DNA from: Micavibrio sp.
GTDB lineage: Bacteria > Pseudomonadota > Alphaproteobacteria > Micavibrionales > Micavibrionaceae
Reading direction: 5' to 3'
Length of the DNA stretch: 7,929 nt
NCBI GenBank assembly: GCA_027066695.1
Contig: JAMONE010000181.1
Span: 1 to 7,929, forward strand
The notes beneath the pieces were generated by a model. That model saw only the letters and a program-made list of their open reading frames with translations. It was not told the DNA's origin and ran no database searches. The position numbers and the translations under genes were made by a program. The stretch's first letter is position 1; each line of letters begins with the position of its first letter. Shown piece by piece: positions 1 through 6,902 of this stretch.

Positions 1-30
1 TTTTGTTATTTTAGCTGTTTGCTTACCCAT
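1..30 (-). CDS. Probable 5' end of a divergent gene, truncated by the window edge
   Basis: On the minus strand an ATG (complement of 28-30) opens a frame that runs to the window edge and reads MGKQTAKITK. An AAGGTG sequence (complement of 35-40) lies 4 nt upstream of the ATG and would serve as a ribosome-binding site. The Lys/Thr-rich start looks like a cytosolic protein, but ten residues do not allow identification. If real, it is transcribed divergently from kdsA, and the interval 31-156 holds both promoters. A competing reading is a plus-strand frame from base 2 to a TAA at 68-70, hydrophobic at first, which could be the tail of an upstream gene. I slightly prefer the minus-strand start because of its ribosome-binding site. 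Confidence 0.35.
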   Translation of the reverse strand, partial: MGKQTAKITK

Positions 31-102
31 AAATCACCTTGCTATGTTATTAAATTCAACGCGCATATAAGCACAAAACTATATTACTATGCAAATTATT
101 AA

Positions 103-108
103 TATAAT
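103..108 (+). promoter_or_regulatory. Candidate -10 box upstream of kdsA
   Basis: A perfect TATAAT lies 48 bp before the kdsA start in an AT-rich intergenic region. No good -35 hexamer is found at 16-18 bp spacing, so this is only a candidate. kdsA also lacks an obvious Shine-Dalgarno sequence: the bases just before its ATG are a run of C. Confidence 0.3.
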
Positions 109-156
109 GTGTATTTCCCTCTTGCATAAGCAGCCATATAAAAATATCCTGCCCCC

Positions 157-978
157 ATGGAAAAAATTATAAAAGTTCGCCAGCTTCAAATTGGTAATAA
201 GCAGCCCCTAACTATTATCGCTGGCCCTTGTCAGATTGAGAGCCGCGATCATGCGTTTGAGATGTGCGGAGCGTTAAAGCAGCTCACGCAGAAAATGGAT
301 ATACAATTCATTTTCAAAAGCTCATATGACAAAGCGAATCGTACTTCTATATCGGGGGTACGCGGGGTTGGTATTGATAAAGGTTTGCAGATTTTATCGG
401 ATATCCGTGAGCATTTCGGCGTTCCTGTGATTACCGATGTTCATACGCAAGATCAATGCGCGGTTGTCGGCGAAGTGGTTGACGTGCTGCAAATACCCGC
501 ATTTTTATGTCGTCAGACTGATTTGTTAATTGCTGCGGCAAAAACTGGTAAGGTTATAAATATCAAAAAGGGGCAGTTTCTCGCTCCGTGGGATATGAAA
601 AACGTTGCCAAAAAGGTATCGGATAGCGGTAATGACAATATTATGCTGTGTGAGCGCGGAGCTAGCTTTGGTTATAATACGCTGGTTTCTGATATGCGTA
701 GCCTTCCTATTATGAAAGAAACGGGCTTTCCCGTGATTTTTGATGCCACTCATTCAGTGCAACAACCAGGTGGGCAGGGAAGCTCTTCGGGCGGGGACCG
801 CACTATGGTTCCTGTGCTTGCGCGCGCGGCGGTGGCTATTGGCGTGGCGGGCGTGTTTATAGAAACTCACGAAGACCCCGATAACGCGCCAAGCGATGGC
901 CCAAATATGGTTAAATTAGGTGATCTGCCAGAATTATTGGAAACATTAATGCTGTTTGATAAAATTGCCAAAATGTAA
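157..978 (+). CDS. kdsA: 3-deoxy-8-phosphooctulonate synthase (KdsA), metal-dependent type
   Basis: Condenses phosphoenolpyruvate with arabinose 5-phosphate to give Kdo 8-phosphate, the precursor of the Kdo sugar of the lipopolysaccharide core; cytosolic TIM-barrel enzyme. The 273 residues match the usual length. Family signatures are visible: GPCQIESRD (23-31), FKSSYDKANRTS (53-64), TDVHTQDQ (93-100), INIKKGQF (134-141), LCERGASFGY (164-173), FDATHSVQQPGG (195-206) and ETHEDPDNAPSDGPN (236-250). Cys25, His199, Glu236 and Asp247 sit at the same spacings as the four metal ligands of the Aquifex aeolicus enzyme (C11, H185, E222, D233), whereas E. coli has Asn in place of the Cys. I therefore infer the metal-dependent class. 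The ATG at 157 gives a standard N-terminus although no Shine-Dalgarno is seen. The gene implies a Gram-negative cell that makes Kdo-containing lipopolysaccharide. Confidence 0.97.
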   Translation: MEKIIKVRQLQIGNKQPLTIIAGPCQIESRDHAFEMCGALKQLTQKMDIQFIFKSSYDKANRTSISGVRGVGIDKGLQILSDIREHFGVPVITDVHTQDQCAVVGEVVDVLQIPAFLCRQTDLLIAAAKTGKVINIKKGQFLAPWDMKNVAKKVSDSGNDNIMLCERGASFGYNTLVSDMRSLPIMKETGFPVIFDATHSVQQPGGQGSSSGGDRTMVPVLARAAVAIGVAGVFIETHEDPDNAPSDGPNMVKLGDLPELLETLMLFDKIAKM

Positions 979-984
979 TATAAT
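956..984 (+). promoter_or_regulatory. Strong sigma-70-type promoter for the 1015 gene and nhaA
   Basis: TTGATA (956-961) and TATAAT (979-984) are separated by exactly 17 bp, which is 5/6 and 6/6 to consensus. The -35 and spacer lie in the last codons of kdsA and the -10 begins right after its stop. Transcription would start near 991, giving a short leader of about 24 nt before the ATG at 1015. This is the best promoter match in the window. Confidence 0.65.
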
Positions 985-1000
985 GATGGTAGTATTAAGC

Positions 1001-1006
1001 AGGAGG
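1001..1006 (+). promoter_or_regulatory. Consensus ribosome-binding site of the 1015 gene
   Basis: A complete AGGAGG lies 8 nt before the ATG at 1015 and fixes that start. It is the only full-consensus Shine-Dalgarno sequence seen before a gene in this window; neighbours such as kdsA and nhaA have weak or no site. High expression is inferred. Confidence 0.7.
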
Positions 1007-1014
1007 CTTTACAT

Positions 1015-1398
1015 ATGACACTGATTGCAGGAGCATCACAATATTATAACCAATCATTCTTGGCACAAGAAACAGGATCAAATGCCAGCACTACGAATGT
1101 TTTAGCTGAAAGCGTGTCCTCGAGTTTACTTGACGCGGGGCGTGCAAATGCTGTTCCAGGCATGGGGCTTTCTGCAAGAGCACGGGCAATGACTACGGCT
1201 ATGATTGATGGTAACTCTGGTGCTTATAATAAAATGTTTTCCCTATCGGGAGGTGCAAGTGCTACTGTTGAAGCAGCGCAAATACAAATCGCAGGTTTAC
1301 GCGCAACGGCAGTTATGAGTCGTGATGTTCTTATTCAAGATGACGGTAACGTTAGTTCCGTTACTGATCTTGGAACAGTTATTGATGAAGAAGCTTAA
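1015..1398 (+). CDS. Small protein of unknown function, Ala/Ser/Thr/Gly-rich, upstream of nhaA
   Basis: The 127-residue product is not recognised. It is rich in Ala, Ser, Thr, Gly and Asn, has only one Lys (73), one Pro (48) and no Cys, Trp or His, and ends in an acidic tail (DEEA). No convincing signal peptide or membrane segment is seen. A helix-prone centre (GLSARARAMTTAMIDG, 51-66) is followed by an Ala-rich stretch (80-100). The composition resembles secreted or filament-type proteins in a general way, but that is no basis for a function. It has a near-consensus promoter (956-984) and a consensus ribosome-binding site, so it is likely a real and well expressed gene. Its stop (1396-1398) lies 4 nt before the likely nhaA start, so the two are probably co-transcribed. 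Confidence 0.75.
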   Translation: MTLIAGASQYYNQSFLAQETGSNASTTNVLAESVSSSLLDAGRANAVPGMGLSARARAMTTAMIDGNSGAYNKMFSLSGGASATVEAAQIQIAGLRATAVMSRDVLIQDDGNVSSVTDLGTVIDEEA

Positions 1399-1402
1399 TT
1401 TT

Positions 1403-2596
1403 ATGAAGAATACCCAAGATTATAATATTTCCTTTATTAGCAAGTTTCTAAAAACAGAGGCTGCTGGCGGAATATTGCTTATATGCGCCGCTATTTTAGC
1501 TATTATATTGGCTAACTCACCCCTTGACATATATTACAATATGTTAATTGATATGCCCGTTGTGATTAAAATAGGTGCGCTTGAAATTAATAAGCCATGG
1601 CTGCTTTGGGTTAATGACGGGCTTATGGCTGTATTCTTTTTCTTAATCGGGCTTGAATTAAAAAGAGAGTTTTTAGAAGGCGAGTTATCGGATAAAAAGA
1701 AAATAATTTTGCCGGGTTTAGGCGCGATTGGCGGCATGGCAATTCCTGCGCTTATATATCTCATATTTAATATTAATGACCCCGTAGCGGTGAAGGGGTG
1801 GGCTATACCTGCGGCAACTGACATTGCTTTTGCATTGGGCGTGCTGGCCTTGCTTGGCTCAAAAGTCCCTACTAGCTTAAAAATATTTCTAACTTCTTTA
1901 GCTATATTTGACGATATTGGGGCTATATTGATTATTGCGGTATTCTACACCAGCAAACTATCATTTACCGCCTTGATTATAGCGGGTTTTTGCACGGCTA
2001 TTTTATTTGTTCTTAATAAGCGGGGGGTGATAGAAAAAAGCCCATACATAATAATCGGCCTTGTTATGTGGGTGGCGCTGTTAAAATCAGGTGTTCATGC
2101 GACATTGGCAGGCGTTGTTGTGGCAATGTTTATACCTATTAGATGCGAAAAAGATAATGGAAGATCCCCGCTTAAAAGCTTGGAGCATGACCTACATTAT
2201 GCAGTGGCTTTCTTTATCCTGCCTTTATTTGCGTTTTGTAATTCAGGGATTAATTTCATAAATGTTGGCCGCGCCGAATTATTTCATGATATTCCTTTAG
2301 GTATCGCCTTGGGGTTATTCTTTGGCAAGCAAATTGGCGTGTTTGGTTTTTGCTGGCTTGGTATAAAGCTTAAACTTGTTGAGTTGCCAAAAGATATATC
2401 TCTAATGTCTCTTTATGGAGTGTCAGCTCTATGCGGTATAGGCTTCACCATGAGCTTATTCATAGGCTCTCTAGCTTTTGCAGGGGGCGCGATGCCCGTT
2501 GATGAGAGAATCGGAATTGTCCTTGGCTCGGTTGCTTCGGGTATATTAGGTTATGTTATCTTGCGCTTTAGCTTAAAAGCTAGTGCTAATAAATAA
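1403..2596 (+). CDS. nhaA: Na+/H+ antiporter NhaA
   Basis: Inner-membrane antiporter that exports Na+ in exchange for H+, for pH and sodium homeostasis. The frame is open from an ATG at 1322, but that would add 27 residues out of the upstream gene's end. The ATG at 1403 gives 397 residues, close to the usual length of about 390, and the N-terminus aligns with the family (an amphipathic start, then TEAAGG at 18-23); the ATG at 1385 is possible. Key residues, counted from 1403, are present: Asp140 in AATDIAF, Asp170-Asp171 in AIFDDIGA (the ion-binding pair, E. coli D163/D164), His232 in KSGVHATLAG (E. coli H225, pH response), and Lys309 in FGKQIG (E. coli K300). About twelve hydrophobic helices run through the protein. 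No own promoter or strong ribosome-binding site is seen, so it probably depends on the promoter at 956-984. Confidence 0.96.
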   Translation: MKNTQDYNISFISKFLKTEAAGGILLICAAILAIILANSPLDIYYNMLIDMPVVIKIGALEINKPWLLWVNDGLMAVFFFLIGLELKREFLEGELSDKKKIILPGLGAIGGMAIPALIYLIFNINDPVAVKGWAIPAATDIAFALGVLALLGSKVPTSLKIFLTSLAIFDDIGAILIIAVFYTSKLSFTALIIAGFCTAILFVLNKRGVIEKSPYIIIGLVMWVALLKSGVHATLAGVVVAMFIPIRCEKDNGRSPLKSLEHDLHYAVAFFILPLFAFCNSGINFINVGRAELFHDIPLGIALGLFFGKQIGVFGFCWLGIKLKLVELPKDISLMSLYGVSALCGIGFTMSLFIGSLAFAGGAMPVDERIGIVLGSVASGILGYVILRFSLKASANK

Positions 2597-2606
2597 AAAT
2601 CCCCCT

Positions 2607-2634
2607 TTCATATTTACTATTTTTTCGTTATATT
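2607..2634 (+). promoter_or_regulatory. Candidate promoter for eno
   Basis: TTCATA (2607-2612) and TATATT (2629-2634) are separated by 16 bp in the AT-rich gap between nhaA and eno. They match 4/6 and 5/6 of the sigma-70 consensus. The predicted start near 2641 gives a leader of about 40 nt, which includes a Shine-Dalgarno-like AAAGGA (2668-2673) 9 nt before the eno ATG. Confidence 0.35.
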
Positions 2635-2682
2635 CGCGGCGAATGAGGCTGTTAGCCTGAAAGTGAAAAAGGATTTACGAAT

Positions 2683-3960
2683 ATGACTGCTATTATTGAT
2701 ATACATGCCCGCCAAATTCTGGATAGCCGCGGTAATCCCACTATTGAAGTTGATGTTACCCTTGAAAGCGGAGCTATGGGGCGCGCGGCTGTTCCTTCTG
2801 GCGCATCTACAGGTATTCATGAAGCGGTGGAGCTGCGCGATGGTGATAAAAGCGTTTATCTTGGCAAGGGCGTAACTAAGGCAGTTGATTTCGTAAATAC
2901 AGAGCTTTACGATAATTTGATTGGCGCGGACGCGGAAGATCAGATACATATAGATCAAGCGATGATCGAAATTGACGGTACAGAAAATAAGGGACGCATT
3001 GGCGCGAATGCTATTCTCGGTGTGTCATTAGCAGTAGCCAGAGCTATGGCGCAAGAGCTGGAAATGCCGCTTTATCGCTATGTTGGCGGGGTGTTTGCCC
3101 ATACACTTCCAACGCCGATGATGAATATCATTAATGGCGGGGCGCACGCGGATAACCCTGTCGATATTCAAGAATTTATGATTATGCCCGTATCAGCATT
3201 AAGTTTTAGTGAAGCTTTGCGCGTTGGGGCAGAAGTGTTCCATGCACTTAAGGCGCAGCTTTTCAAGGCTGGCTACAATACTAATGTTGGTGATGAGGGC
3301 GGCTTTGCGCCTGCTGTTAAATCCTCAGAAGAAGCTTTGGACTTTATTATGAAGTCAATAGAGGTGGCTGGTTATAGGCCTAAAGATGATGTGGTTATTG
3401 CGCTTGACGCTGCGGCGACTGAATTTTACAAAGACGGCAAATACGAGCTTGCGGGCGAGGGCAAGTCTTTAAGCTCTGACGAAATGGTGGAATATTACCG
3501 TGACTTATGTGATCGCTATCCTATTATATCCATTGAGGACGGCTTGGCAGAAGACGATTGGTCTGGCTGGACAAAGCTAACGGCAGAGCTTGGCGACGAT
3601 GTTCAAATCGTTGGTGATGATCTATATGTGACAAATTCGAAACGTCTAAAACGCGGGATCGAAGAAAAAGCGGGTAATGCCATTTTGGTTAAGGTTAATC
3701 AAATTGGCACATTATCCGAGACTTTGGAAGCTATCGAAATGGCGAAAAAGGCTGGCTTTGGGATTGTTCTATCTCACAGATCAGGCGAGACGGAGGATTC
3801 CACTATCGCTGATTTAGCTGTGGCAACAAATGCTGGACAGATAAAAACTGGCTCGCTTTCACGTTCTGATCGCATAGCTAAATATAACCAGCTCCTTCGC
3901 ATTGAAGAAGAGCTTGGTTCTACGGCGAAATATGCGGGTGATAGTTTTTATCGGAAATAA
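2683..3960 (+). CDS. eno: Enolase (phosphopyruvate hydratase)
   Basis: Converts 2-phosphoglycerate to phosphoenolpyruvate in glycolysis, and the reverse in gluconeogenesis; cytosolic, Mg2+-dependent. At 425 residues it is full length. Signatures in order: PSGASTGIHEA (38-48), GANAILGVSLA (107-117), INGGAHADNPVDIQEFMIMP (150-169), NVGDEGGFAP (201-210, with the catalytic Glu205), Asp242 in ALDAAA, Glu285 in SIEDGL and Asp312 in GDDLYVTN (metal ligands), Lys337 in LVKVNQIG (catalytic base), SHRSGETED (364-372) and IKTGSLSRSDRIAKYNQ (387-403). The ATG at 2683 gives the standard N-terminus (IIDIHARQILDSRGNPT). Its product feeds both KdsA, encoded upstream, and, through pyruvate, the PDH complex encoded downstream. 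Confidence 0.99.
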   Translation: MTAIIDIHARQILDSRGNPTIEVDVTLESGAMGRAAVPSGASTGIHEAVELRDGDKSVYLGKGVTKAVDFVNTELYDNLIGADAEDQIHIDQAMIEIDGTENKGRIGANAILGVSLAVARAMAQELEMPLYRYVGGVFAHTLPTPMMNIINGGAHADNPVDIQEFMIMPVSALSFSEALRVGAEVFHALKAQLFKAGYNTNVGDEGGFAPAVKSSEEALDFIMKSIEVAGYRPKDDVVIALDAAATEFYKDGKYELAGEGKSLSSDEMVEYYRDLCDRYPIISIEDGLAEDDWSGWTKLTAELGDDVQIVGDDLYVTNSKRLKRGIEEKAGNAILVKVNQIGTLSETLEAIEMAKKAGFGIVLSHRSGETEDSTIADLAVATNAGQIKTGSLSRSDRIAKYNQLLRIEEELGSTAKYAGDSFYRK

Positions 3961-4092
3961 TTTTTCCGTTTAAAAAAATCAAATCAAATGAATCACTTAC
4001 CTTGTGTTGTTCTTTATCTGTTCACGTTAAGCCATTGACTCTAATGCATTTTTTAACTTGATCCACAGGCTTATATATGATTCTATACATAT

Positions 4093-4404
4093 ATGAACAG
4101 TTTGGTGGATATCAGATATAAATTTAACCGCAGCTTGCCGATATTGGTGGGTGTGTGCTTATGTTTGTACTTCTCTTATCACAGTGTTTCAGGAGATCGT
4201 AGCTATTCGCGCTTATCTGATTTGATGCTCTCTATGCAACAAAAAACATCCGCTCTTAATGCTCTTGAGAAGAAGCGTGAAAAGATTGAGTTGAGGGTAA
4301 GCATGATGCGCCCATCCAGCTTATCTAAAGATTTGCTTGAGGAGCAAGCAGTGTTGATGCTTGGCTACAACGGAAAAGGCGACATTGTTGTTCTTAGCGA
4401 CTAA
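4093..4404 (+). CDS. ftsB: FtsB/DivIC-family septum formation initiator
   Basis: Small bitopic divisome protein; in the family it forms the FtsQ-FtsB-FtsL complex that activates septal peptidoglycan synthesis. The 103 residues fit: a short cytoplasmic N-terminus with basic residues, one membrane helix (about 14-33, rich in Leu, Val and Cys), then a periplasmic coiled coil (about 45-75, LMLSMQQKTSALNALEKK), then the family's MRPSSLSKDLLEEQAVLMLGY-like tail, where the motif of Pro, Asp-Leu-Leu-Glu-Glu and a terminal Gly-Tyr is typical. Sequence conservation in this family is low, so the call also rests on position: alphaproteobacteria commonly place this gene between eno and pdhA. No clear Shine-Dalgarno precedes the ATG, and no good promoter is seen in the 132 bp after eno. 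Confidence 0.85.
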   Translation: MNSLVDIRYKFNRSLPILVGVCLCLYFSYHSVSGDRSYSRLSDLMLSMQQKTSALNALEKKREKIELRVSMMRPSSLSKDLLEEQAVLMLGYNGKGDIVVLSD

Positions 4405-4466
4405 CTTCATATTTTTCTCTAGTAATGCGCTGTAAAATAGTGTAGCAATCTATGGTACGCACAAAC

Positions 4467-4472
4467 AAGGAA
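4467..4472 (+). promoter_or_regulatory. Ribosome-binding site that supports a TTG start for pdhA
   Basis: AAGGAA lies 7 nt before the TTG at 4480. No in-frame ATG or GTG lies between this site and the conserved E1-alpha core; the next in-frame ATG is codon 30, inside the conserved first helix. This makes TTG the most likely start codon. Confidence 0.6.
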
Positions 4473-4479
4473 TTAAGCT

Positions 4480-5490
4480 TTGTCACCTCCAAAATCAAAG
4501 AAAAAAACAGCAGTTAAAAAAACAGGTCAGCCATCATTGGAAGAGCTTAGAAAGCTTTACTATGAAATGCTTATGATCCGCCGCTTTGAAGAAAAATCAG
4601 GGCAGCTTTACGGCATGGGTTTGATTGGTGGGTTCTGTCATCTTTATATCGGGCAAGAAGCCGTTGTTACGGGGATAAACTCTGTGCAAAAACCACAAGA
4701 TACGGTTGTTACATCATACCGTGATCACGCACATATGTTGGCTTGTGGTATGGATGCGAATGGCATAATGGCAGAGCTTACGGGGCGAATAGATGGTTAT
4801 TCGCGTGGTAAAGGTGGCTCTATGCATATGTTTAGTCGCGAAAAAGGATTCTTTGGCGGTAACGGCATAGTTGGCGCGGGCGTAGCTATTGGCGCGGGGC
4901 TTGGCTTCGGACATAAATATAGCGGTGACGGCGGCGTAGCGATTGCTTATATGGGCGATGGCGCGTCAAATCAGGGGCAGGTGGGCGAATGCTATAATAT
5001 GGCGGCTCTTTGGGACTTGCCAGTTTTATTTGTGATTGAAAATAACCAATATGCGATGGGAACTTCGGCTACTCGCCATGCTGCGGGACAGTTATATCGC
5101 CGCGGTGAAGGCTATGGCATACCGGGCGAGCAAGTTGACGGCATGGATGTGTTTGCTGTGCAAACCGCAGCTAAGCAAGCTCTTGATTATGCGCGTAGTG
5201 GTAATGGTCCTTATATTCTGGAGGTTATGACTTATCGTTATCGCGGACATTCTATGTCTGATCCCGCGAAATACCGCACGAAGGAAGAGGTCTCCACGAT
5301 GAAGGAGGATCGAGATCCTATTGCTAATGTGAAAAATATGCTGCAAGAGCGCGGTATTGATGAAGCCGAGCTTAAGGTCGTGGATAAGGAAATTAAGGCA
5401 ATAGTAGCCGAGGCTGCTAAATTCGCTCAAGAAAGCCCTGAGCCTTCCGAGCATGAGCTTTGGACTGATATTTTAGTGGAGAGTGTTTAA
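4480..5490 (+). CDS. pdhA: Pyruvate dehydrogenase E1 component, alpha subunit
   Basis: With PdhB it forms the thiamine diphosphate (TPP)-dependent E1 that decarboxylates pyruvate and passes the acetyl group to lipoyl domains. The 336 residues match alphaproteobacterial PdhA. Visible are a Lys-rich N-terminus (SPPKSKKKTAVKK), FCHLYIGQEA (52-61), SYRDHAHMLACG (79-90), GKGGSMHMF (110-118), GGNGIVGAGV (126-135), and the TPP/Mg2+ motif starting GDGASNQG (159-166) and ending ENNQYAMGTS (187-196). RYRGHSMSDPAKYRTKEE (253-270) corresponds to the loop holding the catalytic His (His257) and, in mitochondria, the regulatory serines. The start is TTG. The stop codon overlaps the pdhB ATG by one base (TAATG), which suggests translational coupling and equal subunit amounts. 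Confidence 0.98.
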   Translation: MSPPKSKKKTAVKKTGQPSLEELRKLYYEMLMIRRFEEKSGQLYGMGLIGGFCHLYIGQEAVVTGINSVQKPQDTVVTSYRDHAHMLACGMDANGIMAELTGRIDGYSRGKGGSMHMFSREKGFFGGNGIVGAGVAIGAGLGFGHKYSGDGGVAIAYMGDGASNQGQVGECYNMAALWDLPVLFVIENNQYAMGTSATRHAAGQLYRRGEGYGIPGEQVDGMDVFAVQTAAKQALDYARSGNGPYILEVMTYRYRGHSMSDPAKYRTKEEVSTMKEDRDPIANVKNMLQERGIDEAELKVVDKEIKAIVAEAAKFAQESPEPSEHELWTDILVESV

Positions 5491-6902
5491 TGCCAACACA
5501 AATTTTAATGCCGGCGTTATCGCCAACTATGACCGAGGGGAATCTTGCTAAATGGCTGGTTGCTGAAGGTGATACGATAGAATCTGGCGATGTGATTGCC
5601 GAGATTGAAACCGACAAAGCTACGATGGAGGTCGAAGCCGTCGATGATGGTGTGATAGGCAAGATTTTAGTTGCAGAGGGCAGCGAAAATGTTCCCGTTA
5701 ATGATGTGATTGCAATTTTGGTTGAAGATGGTGAGGACTCTGCTGTCATTCCGAGCCCTAGTGAAACTAGGATAAACTCCGTCGAGAAATCTAAGATCTC
5801 TCCGCAAAGCGTTCGAGATGACAACAAGGAGAATCTTGAAGCTACTAACCGTGATATCCTCTACGCTCAAGGCGTTATATTTGAGCCACCCGCCTTTGAT
5901 GAGGCAAGCTTCACTGAAACGATTAATCAAAGTGTGCGTGATGCTTTGCGTGATGCGATGAGCGAAGAAATGCGAGCTGATGATCGCGTTTATCTGATGG
6001 GCGAGGAAGTCGCCGAGTATCAGGGCGCATATAAGGTATCCCAAGGAATGCTTGATGAATTTGGCGCACGCCGCGTTATCGATACTCCTATTACCGAGCA
6101 TGGCTTTGCGGGGATGGCGGTTGGCTCGGCGATGAATGGCTTAAAGCCGATTGTCGAGTTTATGACTTGGAATTTCGGGATGCAGGCGATTGACCATATT
6201 ATTAATTCTGCCGCAAAAACGCTTTATATGGCGGGCGGGCAGCTTGGTTGTCCTATTGTGTTTCGCGGAGCAAATGGCGCGGCTTCACGTGTGGGAGCGC
6301 AGCATTCGCAATGTTTTGCCAGCTGGTATGCGCATGTTCCAGGTTTGAAAGTGGTTGCTCCTTGGTCGGGGGCAGATGCTAAGGGCTTGTTAAAGGCTGC
6401 TATTCGTGACCCTAACCCAATAATATTCCTTGAGAACGAGCTTTTATACGGCGAGAAATTCGATGTTCCTGTATCAGATGATTTTGAAATTCCCATTGGT
6501 CGCGCGAAAATTGAGCGTGCAGGCGCGGATGTAACTATCGTTGCGTTCTCAATTATGGTGGGTAAAGCTTTAAAAGTAGCGCAAGAATTAGCGGAGCAGG
6601 GCATTGACGCGGAAGTGATAAATCTGCGTACTATTCGCCCGCTTGATCGCTATACTATATTAGAGAGCGTGAAGAAAACTAACCGCATTGTATCGGTTGA
6701 GGAAGGCTGGGCTTTCGCAGGGATAGGCGCGGAAATAGCCGCCCTTTGCGGTGAACATGCATTTGATTATATGGACGCTCCCTTAGTGCGAGTATGCGGC
6801 GCGGATGTGCCAATGCCATACGCCGCGAATTTAGAGAATTTGGCTCTACCAAAGCCGAAAGATATTATTAATGCAGTAAGAAAGGTTTGTTATGTCGATT
6901 AA
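5490..6902 (+). CDS. pdhB: Pyruvate dehydrogenase E1 component, beta subunit, with N-terminal lipoyl domain
   Basis: The partner of PdhA in E1. Residues 1-80 form a biotinyl/lipoyl domain with the lipoylation Lys43 in ETDKATMEVE. A linker (81-145) follows, then the transketolase pyrimidine-binding domain (146-320; MGEEVAEYQGAYKVS at 170-184, PITEHGFAGMAVGSAMNG at 200-217, GAQHSQCFASWYAH at 269-282 with conserved His272) and the C-terminal transketolase domain (335-462). At 470 residues it is about 140 longer than plain E1-beta, as in other alphaproteobacteria whose PdhB is lipoylated. Two oddities: the lipoyl domain is almost the same as that of PdhC, and linker residues 86-111 are encoded by a palindromic repeat element (5744-5823). 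GGAG at 5478-5481 is a modest ribosome-binding site. The 3' end overlaps the next gene by 11 nt. Confidence 0.98.
   Translation: MPTQILMPALSPTMTEGNLAKWLVAEGDTIESGDVIAEIETDKATMEVEAVDDGVIGKILVAEGSENVPVNDVIAILVEDGEDSAVIPSPSETRINSVEKSKISPQSVRDDNKENLEATNRDILYAQGVIFEPPAFDEASFTETINQSVRDALRDAMSEEMRADDRVYLMGEEVAEYQGAYKVSQGMLDEFGARRVIDTPITEHGFAGMAVGSAMNGLKPIVEFMTWNFGMQAIDHIINSAAKTLYMAGGQLGCPIVFRGANGAASRVGAQHSQCFASWYAHVPGLKVVAPWSGADAKGLLKAAIRDPNPIIFLENELLYGEKFDVPVSDDFEIPIGRAKIERAGADVTIVAFSIMVGKALKVAQELAEQGIDAEVINLRTIRPLDRYTILESVKKTNRIVSVEEGWAFAGIGAEIAALCGEHAFDYMDAPLVRVCGADVPMPYAANLENLALPKPKDIINAVRKVCYVD
5508..5735 (+). repeat. Lipoyl-domain direct repeat, copy 1 (in pdhB)
   Basis: This 228-bp stretch aligns without gaps to 7356-7583. 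By hand count 23 bases differ, so identity is about 90%. Sixteen differences are silent and the other seven change four residues, all in the last 20 codons. The longest identical run is about 41 bp, starting with codon 20 of the gene. The two copies lie in the same orientation 1,848 bp apart. Confidence 0.9.
5744..5823 (+). repeat. In-frame palindromic dispersed-type repeat inside pdhB
   Basis: The 80-bp element begins TGTCATTCCGAG and ends TTCGAGATGACA, so its ends are imperfect inverted repeats. Inside is a perfect hairpin, CCTAGT-gaa-ACTAGG (5757-5771), and the module ATCTAAGATCTCTCCGCAAA, which starts at 5789. The stretch 5789-5824 matches 7643-7678 at 35 of 36 bases. It is read in frame as the linker peptide VIPS...SKISPQSVRDDN (PdhB 86-112). 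The layout and sequence resemble the abundant TGTCATTCCGAG-type repeats of many bacterial genomes, and their insertion into genes resembles Rickettsia palindromic elements. The family name is not assigned. Confidence 0.8.

Noticed and set aside
1..70. Plus-strand frame from base 2 to TAA at 68-70 as the tail of an upstream gene
   Set aside because: It is too short to judge. The minus-strand ATG with a ribosome-binding site in the same bases is somewhat more convincing.
1322..1402. Upstream ATG that would extend NhaA by 27 residues
   Set aside because: This stretch lies within the end of the preceding gene in another frame. The extension does not match the family N-terminus, and the start at 1403 gives the usual length.
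2646..2658. Hairpin AGGCT-GTT-AGCCT in the eno leader, as a possible regulatory element
   Set aside because: A 5-bp stem is expected often by chance, and no wider conserved fold or riboswitch motif is visible around it.
3952..3968. Inverted repeat CGGAAA-TAATT-TTTCCG across the eno stop codon, as a possible terminator
   Set aside because: The stem has only 6 bp with three GC pairs, and it is followed by TTTAAAAAAA, not a T tract. It is too weak to call.
4405..4466. TAAAAT at 4433-4438 as a promoter for pdhA
   Set aside because: No matching -35 hexamer lies at a normal distance, so the operon promoter remains unlocated.
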